64,000 nt of DNA from an uncultured Paracoccaceae bacterium (GTDB lineage: Bacteria > Pseudomonadota > Alphaproteobacteria > Rhodobacterales > Rhodobacteraceae): NCBI GenBank assembly GCA_947493745.1, contig CANLSM010000010.1, forward strand, positions 1 through 64,000, in the 5' to 3' direction. The first letter of the stretch is position 1, and every line of letters begins with the position of its first letter. The notes under the pieces are model-generated. The model was not told the origin of the DNA. It made no database searches and worked only from the letters and a program-made list of their open reading frames with translations. Of the stretch, positions 50,849-58,946 are shown in pieces. Both the position numbers and the translations under genes were made by a program.

Positions 50849-52225
50849 TCAATCGTAGAGTTCGCGATACTTGCGGACGACCCGCAAGGCGATGACATTG
50901 AGCACCAGCGTGATGCAGAAGAGCGTGAAGCCCAGCGTGAAGGCGGGTCCGGCGGCTGTCGAGGCCTCCGTGTCTCCGGTGATCAGCATGACGATCTGAA
51001 CGGTCACCGTGGTCACCGCCTCAAGCGGGTTGAGGGTCAGATTCGCCCCCTGCCCAGCGGCCATCACAACGATCATCGTCTCGCCCACGGCGCGCGAGAT
51101 GCCCAGAAGAACCGCCGACACGATCCCCGGCAGGGCGGCAGGCAGCACAACCTGCCGGATGGTTTCCGCCTTGGTCGCCCCCAGCCCGTAGGAGCCGTCC
51201 CTGAGCGATTGCGGCACCGCATTGATCACATCATCGGATAGCGACGAAATAAACGGGATGATCATGATCCCCATCACTACCCCGGCCGCGAGCGCGGATT
51301 CAGAGGCCACCGAAAGTCCCAGGCTTTCCCCGGTGCGCCGGATGAAGGGCGCGACCGTGATAGCCGCGAAGAAGCCATAAACGACCGTGGGCACGCCCGC
51401 GAGAATTTCCAGCATCGGCTTGGCCCAGGCCCGAACCTTCGGCGAGGCGTAGTCCGACAGGTAGATCGCCGCGAAAAGTCCGACCGGCACGGCAACCAGC
51501 ATCGCGATAATCGTTATCAGGAAGGTCCCGGCAAAGAGCGGGATGGCACCCACCTTGTCCGCATCCATGCTGCCGTCATGCACGCCCGAGAGCGGTGACC
51601 AGCGTGTGCCGAAGAGATACTTGTCGACCCGCCAGCCAATATTGTTGAAGAAGTTCAGCGTCTCAAAGATCAGGCTGAGGACGATTCCGATCGTTGTCAG
51701 AACCGCGATGACAGCCGCACCGAGCAGAATGAAGCGGATAACCCGCTCGGCGCGGTTTCGGGCACGCCAGTTCACATCGACCTGCCTGAGCGTCACGGCA
51801 CCCGTCAGAAGGGCCGCCGCCGCCGGCAGGATGAGCAGACTCATGGCATATATGTTTTCCAGGGTCGCATATTTGCCGGCGAGCGCTTCGCGTAGTGTGT
51901 CGACCCTGGATGGAATGCCCCCTGATGCGATGGCTCTCGCATCATTCATGAGCAACTGATATTCGATGGTCGAGCCATCGGGAAAGGCCTCGCGCGCCTC
52001 GCCCAGCAGCAGCATGTTGATGAGGTTGCTCCCGAGGAACAGAACGGTCAGGAAGACGCCCAGCCCGATGATCGCGACCCAAAGCAGGCTATAGAGCCCG
52101 TGATAGAAGGGGCGGGAGTGCAGGTTGGAAAGCTGTCCGCCGCTCACGTTGAGCGCCCTTGCTCTTGAAAGGCTGAAGAAGACCGCCGCGATGGCCAGGA
52201 TGGCAAGTATGATAAGGCCCGGCAT
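50849..52225 (-). CDS. pstC: Phosphate ABC transporter permease PstC
   Basis: 458 residues. An N-terminal extension of about 150 residues with three helices precedes the permease core; core motifs ISDYASPKVRAWAKPMLEIL then AGVPTVVYGFFAAI, and the EAA loop RDGSYGLGATKAETIRQVVLPAALPG. Partner of PstA in the inner membrane. A hairpin separates it from pstS. Confidence 0.94.
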   Translation of the reverse strand: MPGLIILAILAIAAVFFSLSRARALNVSGGQLSNLHSRPFYHGLYSLLWVAIIGLGVFLTVLFLGSNLINMLLLGEAREAFPDGSTIEYQLLMNDARAIASGGIPSRVDTLREALAGKYATLENIYAMSLLILPAAAALLTGAVTLRQVDVNWRARNRAERVIRFILLGAAVIAVLTTIGIVLSLIFETLNFFNNIGWRVDKYLFGTRWSPLSGVHDGSMDADKVGAIPLFAGTFLITIIAMLVAVPVGLFAAIYLSDYASPKVRAWAKPMLEILAGVPTVVYGFFAAITVAPFIRRTGESLGLSVASESALAAGVVMGIMIIPFISSLSDDVINAVPQSLRDGSYGLGATKAETIRQVVLPAALPGIVSAVLLGISRAVGETMIVVMAAGQGANLTLNPLEAVTTVTVQIVMLITGDTEASTAAGPAFTLGFTLFCITLVLNVIALRVVRKYRELYD

Positions 52226-52260
52226 GGTATCGCTCCGCTATCGCGCGTCTGCACAATGGC

Positions 52261-52278
52261 GGGGGCTGACGCGCCCCC
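52261..52278 (-). other. Stem-loop between pstS and pstC
   Basis: GGGGGC-TGACGC-GCCCCC, 6-base GC stem, 19 bases after the pstS stop. No T-run on the transcribed strand. It probably stabilises pstS mRNA relative to the downstream genes. Confidence 0.5.
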
Positions 52279-52296
52279 ACCCGGTTTTGCTGTGGA

Positions 52297-53277
52297 TCAG
52301 TTCCACTCGTTTCCTGTCATGACCTTCATATTTGAGATCGCATCAGCATTGGCACTGAAATCGTCCTCAGGCAGCGGGATGAGACCTTTGTCAACAAGGT
52401 AGCCCTCCTCGCCTGCCGCCGCATCGGAGGCGAACTCGGTGGCGTATTCCGCAATGCCCGGCACGACGCCGACATGGGCCTTCTTGATGTAGAAGTAGAG
52501 CGAGCGGCTGACCGGATAATCGCCTGCCGCGATGTTCTCGAATGTTGGCTCAACGCCGTCCACCATCGACCCTTTCAGCTTGTCGCTGTTCTGATCGAGG
52601 AACGAGAAACCGAAGACGCCCAGAGCGTTGGGGTTGGCCTCCAGCTTGGAGACAATCAGGTTGTCATTCTCGCCCGCATCCACATAGACCCCGTCTTCGC
52701 GGACGGAAATGCCTTCGCATTCTATACCAGCACCTTCGCAGCCCTCTTCCATCACCAGCTCTTCGAACGCATCACGCGTGCCGGAGGATGGCGGCGGGCC
52801 AAGAACCTCGATCTTGATTGCGGGCAGTGAGGGATCAACCTCGTTCCACATGATCGGCTTCGGACCCTGTTCGGCCAGCGCGATCACGATCTGCTCGCGT
52901 GTCAGCGAGAATGTCGGGCCGCCGGAGGCATTTGCCACGACGATGCCGTCAAAACCCACGATGGACTCGACAATGTCGGCCACACCGTTTTCCTTGCAGA
53001 GATCGAACTCTGTTTTCTTCATGCGGCGCGATGCATTGGTGATGTCAGGATGACCGACACCGACGCCCGCGCAAAACAGCTTGAGACCGCCGCCCGACCC
53101 GGTGGCTTCCACGACCGGCGTATTGAAATCGGTGGTCTTGCCGAACTGCTCGGCAACAGCGGTGGAAAACGGAAAAACAGTCGATGAGCCGACGATGCGG
53201 ATCTCATCACGGGCGGTGGCAGCGCCTGCTGCTATGGATGTTGCGGCAGTGGCTGCAAGAAGGTGGACGAGTTTCAC
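52297..53277 (-). CDS. pstS: Periplasmic phosphate-binding protein PstS
   Basis: 326 residues starting with GTG (53275-53277). Signal peptide about 1-22 (LLAATAATSIAAGAATA). Phosphate-site segments IRIVGSSTVFPFSTAVAEQF, EATGSGGGLKLFCAGVG and PSSGTRDAFEELVM. A Pho box lies 117 bases upstream of the start, so pstS is the first gene of the phosphate-starvation-induced unit. Confidence 0.95.
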   Translation of the reverse strand: MKLVHLLAATAATSIAAGAATARDEIRIVGSSTVFPFSTAVAEQFGKTTDFNTPVVEATGSGGGLKLFCAGVGVGHPDITNASRRMKKTEFDLCKENGVADIVESIVGFDGIVVANASGGPTFSLTREQIVIALAEQGPKPIMWNEVDPSLPAIKIEVLGPPPSSGTRDAFEELVMEEGCEGAGIECEGISVREDGVYVDAGENDNLIVSKLEANPNALGVFGFSFLDQNSDKLKGSMVDGVEPTFENIAAGDYPVSRSLYFYIKKAHVGVVPGIAEYATEFASDAAAGEEGYLVDKGLIPLPEDDFSANADAISNMKVMTGNEWN

Positions 53278-53393
53278 GGGAATTGCTCCAGTTCACTGTT
53301 GGTTTCGTAGATCTGTCAGGTGGAAAGAAACAAGGCTCCTGACCGCCTCAGCCAAACCCTAGTTGATCGCAACGCCGGTTTTATTGCAGTTTG

Positions 53394-53411
53394 GTGACAG
53401 TTGAATGACAG
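53394..53411 (-). promoter_or_regulatory. Pho box upstream of pstS
   Basis: On the minus strand CTGTCAT-TCAA-CTGTCAC, two 7-base PhoB half-sites as direct repeats with a 4-base spacer, matching the PhoB consensus at nearly every position. It lies in the phoR-pstS spacer and makes the pst operon a direct PhoB target. Confidence 0.88.
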
Positions 53412-53435
53412 CGTAGTGAATTGTTTCTAAGGAGT

Positions 53436-54716
53436 TTATTCCGCAGCCCGCAGTTTTGCATCCGACTCGGCACCCGCATTCTGTCGCATCGGCAGCCAGA
53501 TCGTGAAGCGACTCCCCTCACCCGGTGCAGAGCGGATATCCATCTCCCCCTCGTGCCGGTTCAAAATGTGCTTGGTGATCGCAAGCCCAAGTCCCGTGCC
53601 ACCCTTGTCGCGGCTCTGACTGGCATTCACGCGGTAAAACCGCTCGGTCAGGCGCGGCAGGTGCGACCGCGCGATGCCGGGTCCGTCATCGGTGACCGAA
53701 ATGCCCACCTTCCCCGGATAGGACGGGTTCCGGTCCGCGATGGAGACCGTGACCTGCCCTCCGTCTCCACCATACTTCACGGCGTTGTCCACCAGATTGA
53801 CGATGACCTGGGCCAGTTGGTCCCGATCGCCGCTGACCAGCAGATCGGGCGCCGCAGGGTCGATTGCCAAGTCCAGATCAACGCCAGCCTTTTTTGCAAT
53901 CGGCAGAAGCGTTGACGCCGCCTCCAGCGCCAACTTGTCCCACGCGACCGACTCGCTGGGTTTGACATGCGCACTCATCTCGATGCGTGACAGGGACATC
54001 AGGTCCTCGACCAGCCGCTGCATCCGGTGCCCCTGCTTCGCCATGATGCCCAGAAACTGCTCCCGTGCTTCGGGATCGTCCCTGGCATGGCCGCGCAGGG
54101 TCTCGATGAACCCCAGAATGGATGCAATCGGTGTGCGCAGCTCGTGGCTGGCATTGGCGATGAAGTCGGTTCGTGTCTGCATAGCGAGGTGATCGCCGGT
54201 GCGATCCTCAAGCTGCACGATGACCTGCTTTTCTTCACCGAAATCGCCCCCCTCCGGCAGCAGAGAGGCGCGGGCCTCCAGATGTCGCTCCCGCTCGCGC
54301 AGGGATGTGAAGGTTATCTTCCGGTCCTCGCCATTGCGCAGGACATCGGCAACCATATCGACGAAGGCGGGCGCGCGGATCAGCGCGGAATAGGGCTGGC
54401 CGACCGTTGCACCGCCCAGCACCAGCGCCTCCGCCGCCGGGTTGAGATAGGTCAGACGCCCGGCCGCACCGATCACGATCAGCGGCGCCGGCATCTGCTG
54501 CAACAGCGCTCGCCCGAACCCGATCGGCAACTCAGACGGCTCGACCGACTGCTCCGGTGCATCTGTCTTCGCGGACCTGTCCACCAGAGCCCAGAGCGAA
54601 GCATACCCCACCAAAACGACCGCCGCCGCGAGCATCACCCATCCCTGGGCGGCAAGGGCAACGCCGATGAGGCTGACGCCCAGAAGGGCGGCGTAGTCTT
54701 TCATGCTCAAGGTCAC
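53436..54716 (-). CDS. phoR: Phosphate regulon sensor histidine kinase PhoR
   Basis: 426 residues from a GTG at 54716 (GAGG 6 bases upstream; the ATG at 54704 has none). Two N-terminal hydrophobic segments (8-47), PAS domain about 72-170, HisKA with phospho-accepting H191 in ANASHELRTPIASILGF, and HATPase with NLVDNAVKYG, DDGPGIARSHLPRLTERFYR and GGTGLGLAITKHIL. Phosphorylates PhoB. First gene of the cluster; no Pho box seen in front of it. Confidence 0.93.
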   Translation of the reverse strand: MTLSMKDYAALLGVSLIGVALAAQGWVMLAAAVVLVGYASLWALVDRSAKTDAPEQSVEPSELPIGFGRALLQQMPAPLIVIGAAGRLTYLNPAAEALVLGGATVGQPYSALIRAPAFVDMVADVLRNGEDRKITFTSLRERERHLEARASLLPEGGDFGEEKQVIVQLEDRTGDHLAMQTRTDFIANASHELRTPIASILGFIETLRGHARDDPEAREQFLGIMAKQGHRMQRLVEDLMSLSRIEMSAHVKPSESVAWDKLALEAASTLLPIAKKAGVDLDLAIDPAAPDLLVSGDRDQLAQVIVNLVDNAVKYGGDGGQVTVSIADRNPSYPGKVGISVTDDGPGIARSHLPRLTERFYRVNASQSRDKGGTGLGLAITKHILNRHEGEMDIRSAPGEGSRFTIWLPMRQNAGAESDAKLRAAE

Positions 54717-54850
54717 TGCAGGCCTCGGTTCTTTGTCTTATTTTCACGCAACATAACACTTTGGACAAATCCAGAGAAGCAAGATTGCATTCACGAAATT
54801 GTCTTATATCTATATCGGGTGGCCTCGGAGTGAACAGGTATACAGGCAGT

Positions 54851-55261
54851 ATGATCAAGTACTCGATGAAATGCAGCGATGGTCACGCGTTCGACAGCTG
54901 GTTCGGATCGGGCGAGGACTTTGATCGCCTCAGCAAGTCCGGACTTCTCTCCTGCGCGGTCTGCGGCATCGAGACTGTCGAGAAATCGGTGATGGCGCCG
55001 CGGGTCGCGAAGTCCTCCGAAGGTCCGCTCAGCCAACCGGCGTCGCCCGCCGAACAGGCGCTCAGGGCCTTGCGTGAGAAGTTCGAGGCGGAAGCAGACA
55101 ATGTCGGTCGCGGCTTCGCCACGGAAGCGCGCAAGATCCATGACGGCGAGGCCCCTGCCCGCCCGATCTATGGCGAGGCCAGGATCGCCGATGCAAAGGC
55201 GCTTGTCGATGACGGCATCCCGGTGGCGCCGCTTCCATGGGGTCATCGCAAGACCAACTAA
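54851..55261 (+). CDS. DUF1178 family protein
   Basis: 136 residues from the ATG at 54851. N-terminal zinc-ribbon-like part MIKYSMKCSDGHAFDSWFGS with C8 and the pair CAVCG near 36-40; C-terminal conserved segment ARKIHDGEAPARPIYGEA and VDDGIPVAPLPW. The family is common in alphaproteobacteria; function unknown. Confidence 0.9.
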   Translation: MIKYSMKCSDGHAFDSWFGSGEDFDRLSKSGLLSCAVCGIETVEKSVMAPRVAKSSEGPLSQPASPAEQALRALREKFEAEADNVGRGFATEARKIHDGEAPARPIYGEARIADAKALVDDGIPVAPLPWGHRKTN

Positions 55262-55367
55262 CGCCCCCGCCCAAAGCATGACATGAGGGACGCGGGCTTG
55301 CAGCTTTGCACCGGTTTGCTATTAGGTGCCTTGACTTCCAGCCCGTTTCGAGGACGCAGCGCTTCCT

Positions 55368-56621
55368 ATGCCCAAACTCGTGATGAAATTCGGCGGTACA
55401 TCCGTTGCCGATATGGCATGCATTCGCAATGCAGCCGAGAAGATCCGCCGCGAGGTTGAGCGCGGCTTTGAGGTCATCGCAATCGTCTCGGCCATGTCGG
55501 GTCGTACCAACGAGCTTGTCGGCTGGGTCAACGACGCCTCCCACACACCCGGCTCGAACACACCGGGCTTCTACGATGCCCGTGAATATGATGCCGTCGT
55601 CTCCAGCGGAGAGAACGTCACCTCGGGGCTGATGGCGCTTGTGCTGCAGGAAATGGGGATCGAGGCGCGTAGCTGGCAGGGCTGGCAGGTGCCGGTTCTC
55701 ACCACCTCGGCCCATGGCGCCGCACGGATCGAGGATATCCCGAGCGACAACCTGAATGCCAAGTTTAAAGACGGGGTGCAGGTCGCTGTTGTTGCGGGGT
55801 TTCAGGGAATAAGCCCGGAGGGTCGCATAACCACGCTTGGACGCGGCGGTTCCGACACCACGGCCGTCGCCTTTGCAGCCGCATTCAAGGCCGAGCGCTG
55901 CGACATCTATACGGATGTGGACGGCATTTACACAACCGATCCCAGGATCACCTCGAAGGCCCGCAAGCTTGACAAGATCGCCTTTGAGGAGATGCTGGAA
56001 CTGGCGTCTCTCGGGGCCAAGGTCCTGCAGACCCGCTCGGTCGAGCTGGCAATGCGCTACAAGGTCCGGCTTCAGGTGCTCTCCAGTTTCGAGGACTGTC
56101 CGGGCACTCTGGTCTGCGATGAGGAGGAAATCATGGAAAGCAATGTGGTAAGCGGTGTCGCCTATTCCCGAGACGAGGCGAAAATGACCCTCGTGTCGGT
56201 GGCGGACCGTCCCGGCATCGCCGCGGCCATTTTCGGCCCGTTGGCCGAGGCCGGCGTGAATGTGGACATGATCGTGCAGAACATCTCGGAGGATGGCCGC
56301 ACCGACATGACCTTCTCCTGTCCGATTGATGATGTGCGCAAGGCAAGCGCCGCTATGGAGGCCGCCAAGGAGGGTGGCGAGATCAACTATCATGACCTGA
56401 TCGCCGATACAGATGTCTGCAAGATCTCGATTGTCGGGATTGGAATGCGAAGCCATGCGGGCGTCGCACAGAAGATGTTTGCAGCCCTGGCCGCGGAAGG
56501 TGTGAATATCAAGGTCATTACCACCTCCGAGATCAAGGTCTCGGTCCTGGTGGATCGCAAATATCTGGAACTTGCCGTGCAGGCGCTTCACGACGCTTTC
56601 GATCTCGACAAGGCCGCCTGA
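55368..56621 (+). CDS. lysC: Aspartate kinase
   Basis: 417 residues. KFGGTSVADMACI at 6-18 and GRGGSDTTAVAFAAA near 160 form the catalytic kinase domain; two ACT domains follow (about 265-335 and 345-410), for feedback control by lysine and/or threonine. First step of lysine, threonine, methionine and diaminopimelate synthesis. Followed by ptsP after 10 bases, as usual in Rhodobacterales. Confidence 0.95.
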   Translation: MPKLVMKFGGTSVADMACIRNAAEKIRREVERGFEVIAIVSAMSGRTNELVGWVNDASHTPGSNTPGFYDAREYDAVVSSGENVTSGLMALVLQEMGIEARSWQGWQVPVLTTSAHGAARIEDIPSDNLNAKFKDGVQVAVVAGFQGISPEGRITTLGRGGSDTTAVAFAAAFKAERCDIYTDVDGIYTTDPRITSKARKLDKIAFEEMLELASLGAKVLQTRSVELAMRYKVRLQVLSSFEDCPGTLVCDEEEIMESNVVSGVAYSRDEAKMTLVSVADRPGIAAAIFGPLAEAGVNVDMIVQNISEDGRTDMTFSCPIDDVRKASAAMEAAKEGGEINYHDLIADTDVCKISIVGIGMRSHAGVAQKMFAALAAEGVNIKVITTSEIKVSVLVDRKYLELAVQALHDAFDLDKAA

Positions 56622-56631
56622 GGGCTGGTCC

Positions 56632-58896
56632 ATGCCCCACAGACAGGCGGTAGAGAGCCGCGTCCTGCTGAAACGACTGCGCGACGCTCTGGCCGAGGCC
56701 GGACAGGGGCAGGAGCGGCTTGACCGGATCACGGACATCGTTGCGGCCTCGCTGGTGGCCGAGGTCTGCTCGATCTACTTGCGGGTCGGTGACGAGTTGG
56801 AGCTTTGCGCCACAACCGGCCTGAAGGCCGAGGCCGTGCATCGCACCCGCATGCGCGTCAGCCAGGGTCTCGTCGGTCGGATTGCCGAAACTGCCGAGCC
56901 GGTCAAGACCAAGGACGCCCCGTCCGCGCGTGGTTTCCGCTATTTCCCCGAGACCGGTGAGGAACTCTACGCATCCTTCCTCGGCGTCCCGATTCAGCGG
57001 CTCGGCGATGTGCTTGGTGTGCTCGTGGTGCAGAACCGCGCGGCGCGCGACTATTCGGACGACGAAATTTACGCGCTCGAAGTCGTCGCCATGGTCATTG
57101 CCGAGATGGCGGAGCTCGGTGCCTTTACCGGAACCGCCGAGACCGATCTCCCGGCTCCCCACCGCATGCCCTATTTCGCCCGCGGCGTCGTCGGTCAGGA
57201 AGGAGCTGCCGAAGGCGTCGTTCTGATGCATGATCCTGAAATCGTCATCACCAATCCGATGGCCGATGATCCCGAAGCGGAACGCGCCCGGCTTCACGAG
57301 GCGCTTGAGCGGCTCCGCGATGAGGTGGACCGGCTGATCGGCGACGACGACCTTTCCGACAGCGGCGAGCACCGCGACGTTCTGAACGCCTGGCGCATGT
57401 TCGCCCATGACAAGGGCTGGGTCCGGCGGCTTGAGGAGAGCATCGAAAGCGGGCTGGCCGCCGAGGTTGCCGTCGAGCGGGAGCAATCGGCAACCAGGAC
57501 CCGGATGTCGCGGATATCCGATCCTTACCTGCGCGAACGTCTGCACGATCTTGACGATCTCTCCAACCGCCTGTTGCGCATCCTGACAGGCAGCGATCAT
57601 CTCGCCGACGGGGCAATCCCGGAAAAGGCCATTCTTGTCGCGCGCAATATCGGCCCCGGCGAGCTGCTGGACTATGGCCGTCGTCTCTCGGGCATCGTGC
57701 TGGAAGAGGGCTCTGTTGGCAGCCATGCGGCCATCGTTGCCCGTGCCCTCGCCATCCCGCTGGTCATTCAGGCCGAGCGCATCACCCACGAGGCCCATAA
57801 CAGCGATCCCATTCTGGTTGATGGCGATGGCGGTGTCGTGCATCTGCGTCCCGAAGAGAACGTGGCCGAGGCCTTCCGTGCCAAAATGGACATGCTGGCC
57901 GAGGCTCAGGAAGCCTTTGCGGCCCTGCGTGACAAGCCCGCAACCACCAGAGACGGCACAACCGTCTCGCTCTTCATGAATGCCGGTCTGATGGCGGACC
58001 TGCCGAGCCTCAAAGGCTCGGGTGCCGAGGGCGTCGGCCTCTACCGCACCGAGCTGCAGTTCCTTGTCCGCCGCACTGTCCCGCAGCGCGAAGAACAGGC
58101 CCGCTTCTACGCCCGCATTCTGGATGCCGCCGATGGCAAGCCAGTTACCTTCCGGACACTCGATATCGGCTCGGACAAGGTTCTGCCCTACATGAAACGC
58201 CAGGAGGAGCCCAACCCCGCGCTGGGATGGCGCGCGATCCGTGTCGGTCTCGACCGGCGTGGCGTTCTGCGTATGCAACTGCAGGCGCTCATCCGCGGCG
58301 CCAAGGGACGCCCATTGAAAATCATGTTCCCCTTCGTGGCACAGTTCGATGAGTTCCGCGCCGCCCGCGCCTGCCTCACGGACGAGTTGGAACGCGAGCG
58401 CAAACTGGGCCACGAGGTGCCCGAAAACATCGAGATCGGCGCAATGCTGGAAACCCCGAGCCTGGCCTTCGCCCCGGATCAGTTCTTCCAGCTGGCCGAT
58501 TTCATCTCCATCGGCGGCAATGACCTCAAACAGTTCTTCTTTGCGGCGGATCGCGAAAACGAACTGGTCAGACGGCGCTACGACACCCTGAATGTCAGCT
58601 TCATGAGCTTCCTTGAACTGATTGCGCGCCGTTGCGACGAGCACCGGACGCCTGTCAGTTTCTGCGGCGAAGACGCCGGCCGCCCGATGGAGGCACTCGC
58701 CTTCGCAGCCATGGGCCTGCGCCAGTTCTCGATGCGGGGTGCCTCGATCGGCCCGGTCAAGCACCTTCTGCGCAGTGTCGATCTCTCGGAAGCCCGCCGC
58801 ATCATCGATCAGGCCCGCGCCTCGGGCTCACAGTCGGTGCGCCCGGCGCTGCAGGGCTGGCTCGACACGATCGACGCGCCCTACATCTCCAAATGA
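56632..58896 (+). CDS. ptsP: Phosphoenolpyruvate-protein phosphotransferase PtsP (GAF domain, nitrogen PTS)
   Basis: 754 residues from the ATG at 56632 (GAGGG upstream). N-terminal GAF domain about 20-155, then the Enzyme I body: helical HPr-binding domain, phospho-histidine H365 in LEEGSVGSHAAIVARALAIP, and the PEP-binding barrel with RTLDIGSDKVLPYM, MLETPSLAFAPDQF, SIGGNDLKQFFFAADR and CGEDAGRPMEAL. Entry enzyme of the PTS-Ntr signalling chain. Ends 4 bases before repeat copy B. Confidence 0.95.
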   Translation: MPHRQAVESRVLLKRLRDALAEAGQGQERLDRITDIVAASLVAEVCSIYLRVGDELELCATTGLKAEAVHRTRMRVSQGLVGRIAETAEPVKTKDAPSARGFRYFPETGEELYASFLGVPIQRLGDVLGVLVVQNRAARDYSDDEIYALEVVAMVIAEMAELGAFTGTAETDLPAPHRMPYFARGVVGQEGAAEGVVLMHDPEIVITNPMADDPEAERARLHEALERLRDEVDRLIGDDDLSDSGEHRDVLNAWRMFAHDKGWVRRLEESIESGLAAEVAVEREQSATRTRMSRISDPYLRERLHDLDDLSNRLLRILTGSDHLADGAIPEKAILVARNIGPGELLDYGRRLSGIVLEEGSVGSHAAIVARALAIPLVIQAERITHEAHNSDPILVDGDGGVVHLRPEENVAEAFRAKMDMLAEAQEAFAALRDKPATTRDGTTVSLFMNAGLMADLPSLKGSGAEGVGLYRTELQFLVRRTVPQREEQARFYARILDAADGKPVTFRTLDIGSDKVLPYMKRQEEPNPALGWRAIRVGLDRRGVLRMQLQALIRGAKGRPLKIMFPFVAQFDEFRAARACLTDELERERKLGHEVPENIEIGAMLETPSLAFAPDQFFQLADFISIGGNDLKQFFFAADRENELVRRRYDTLNVSFMSFLELIARRCDEHRTPVSFCGEDAGRPMEALAFAAMGLRQFSMRGASIGPVKHLLRSVDLSEARRIIDQARASGSQSVRPALQGWLDTIDAPYISK

Positions 58897-58900
58897 CAGG

Positions 58901-58936
58901 GCCTTCATTTTTCCGGTAAATATCCCCGCCGGAGGC
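58901..58936. repeat. 36-base Rhodobacterales-type intergenic repeat, copy B
   Basis: Inverted relative to copy A at 16221-16256; its reverse complement matches that copy at 35 of 36 bases (one A/C difference after ATATTTAC). It lies between the ptsP and priA stops, again a convergent pair. Confidence 0.85.
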
Positions 58937-58946
58937 CTTGACCCGC

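Noticed and set aside
56533-58764. 743-residue open frame on the minus strand opposite ptsP
   Set aside because: It is antisense to a complete, motif-rich ptsP gene; high-GC codon bias keeps opposite frames open. The translation has no domain and no ribosome site.
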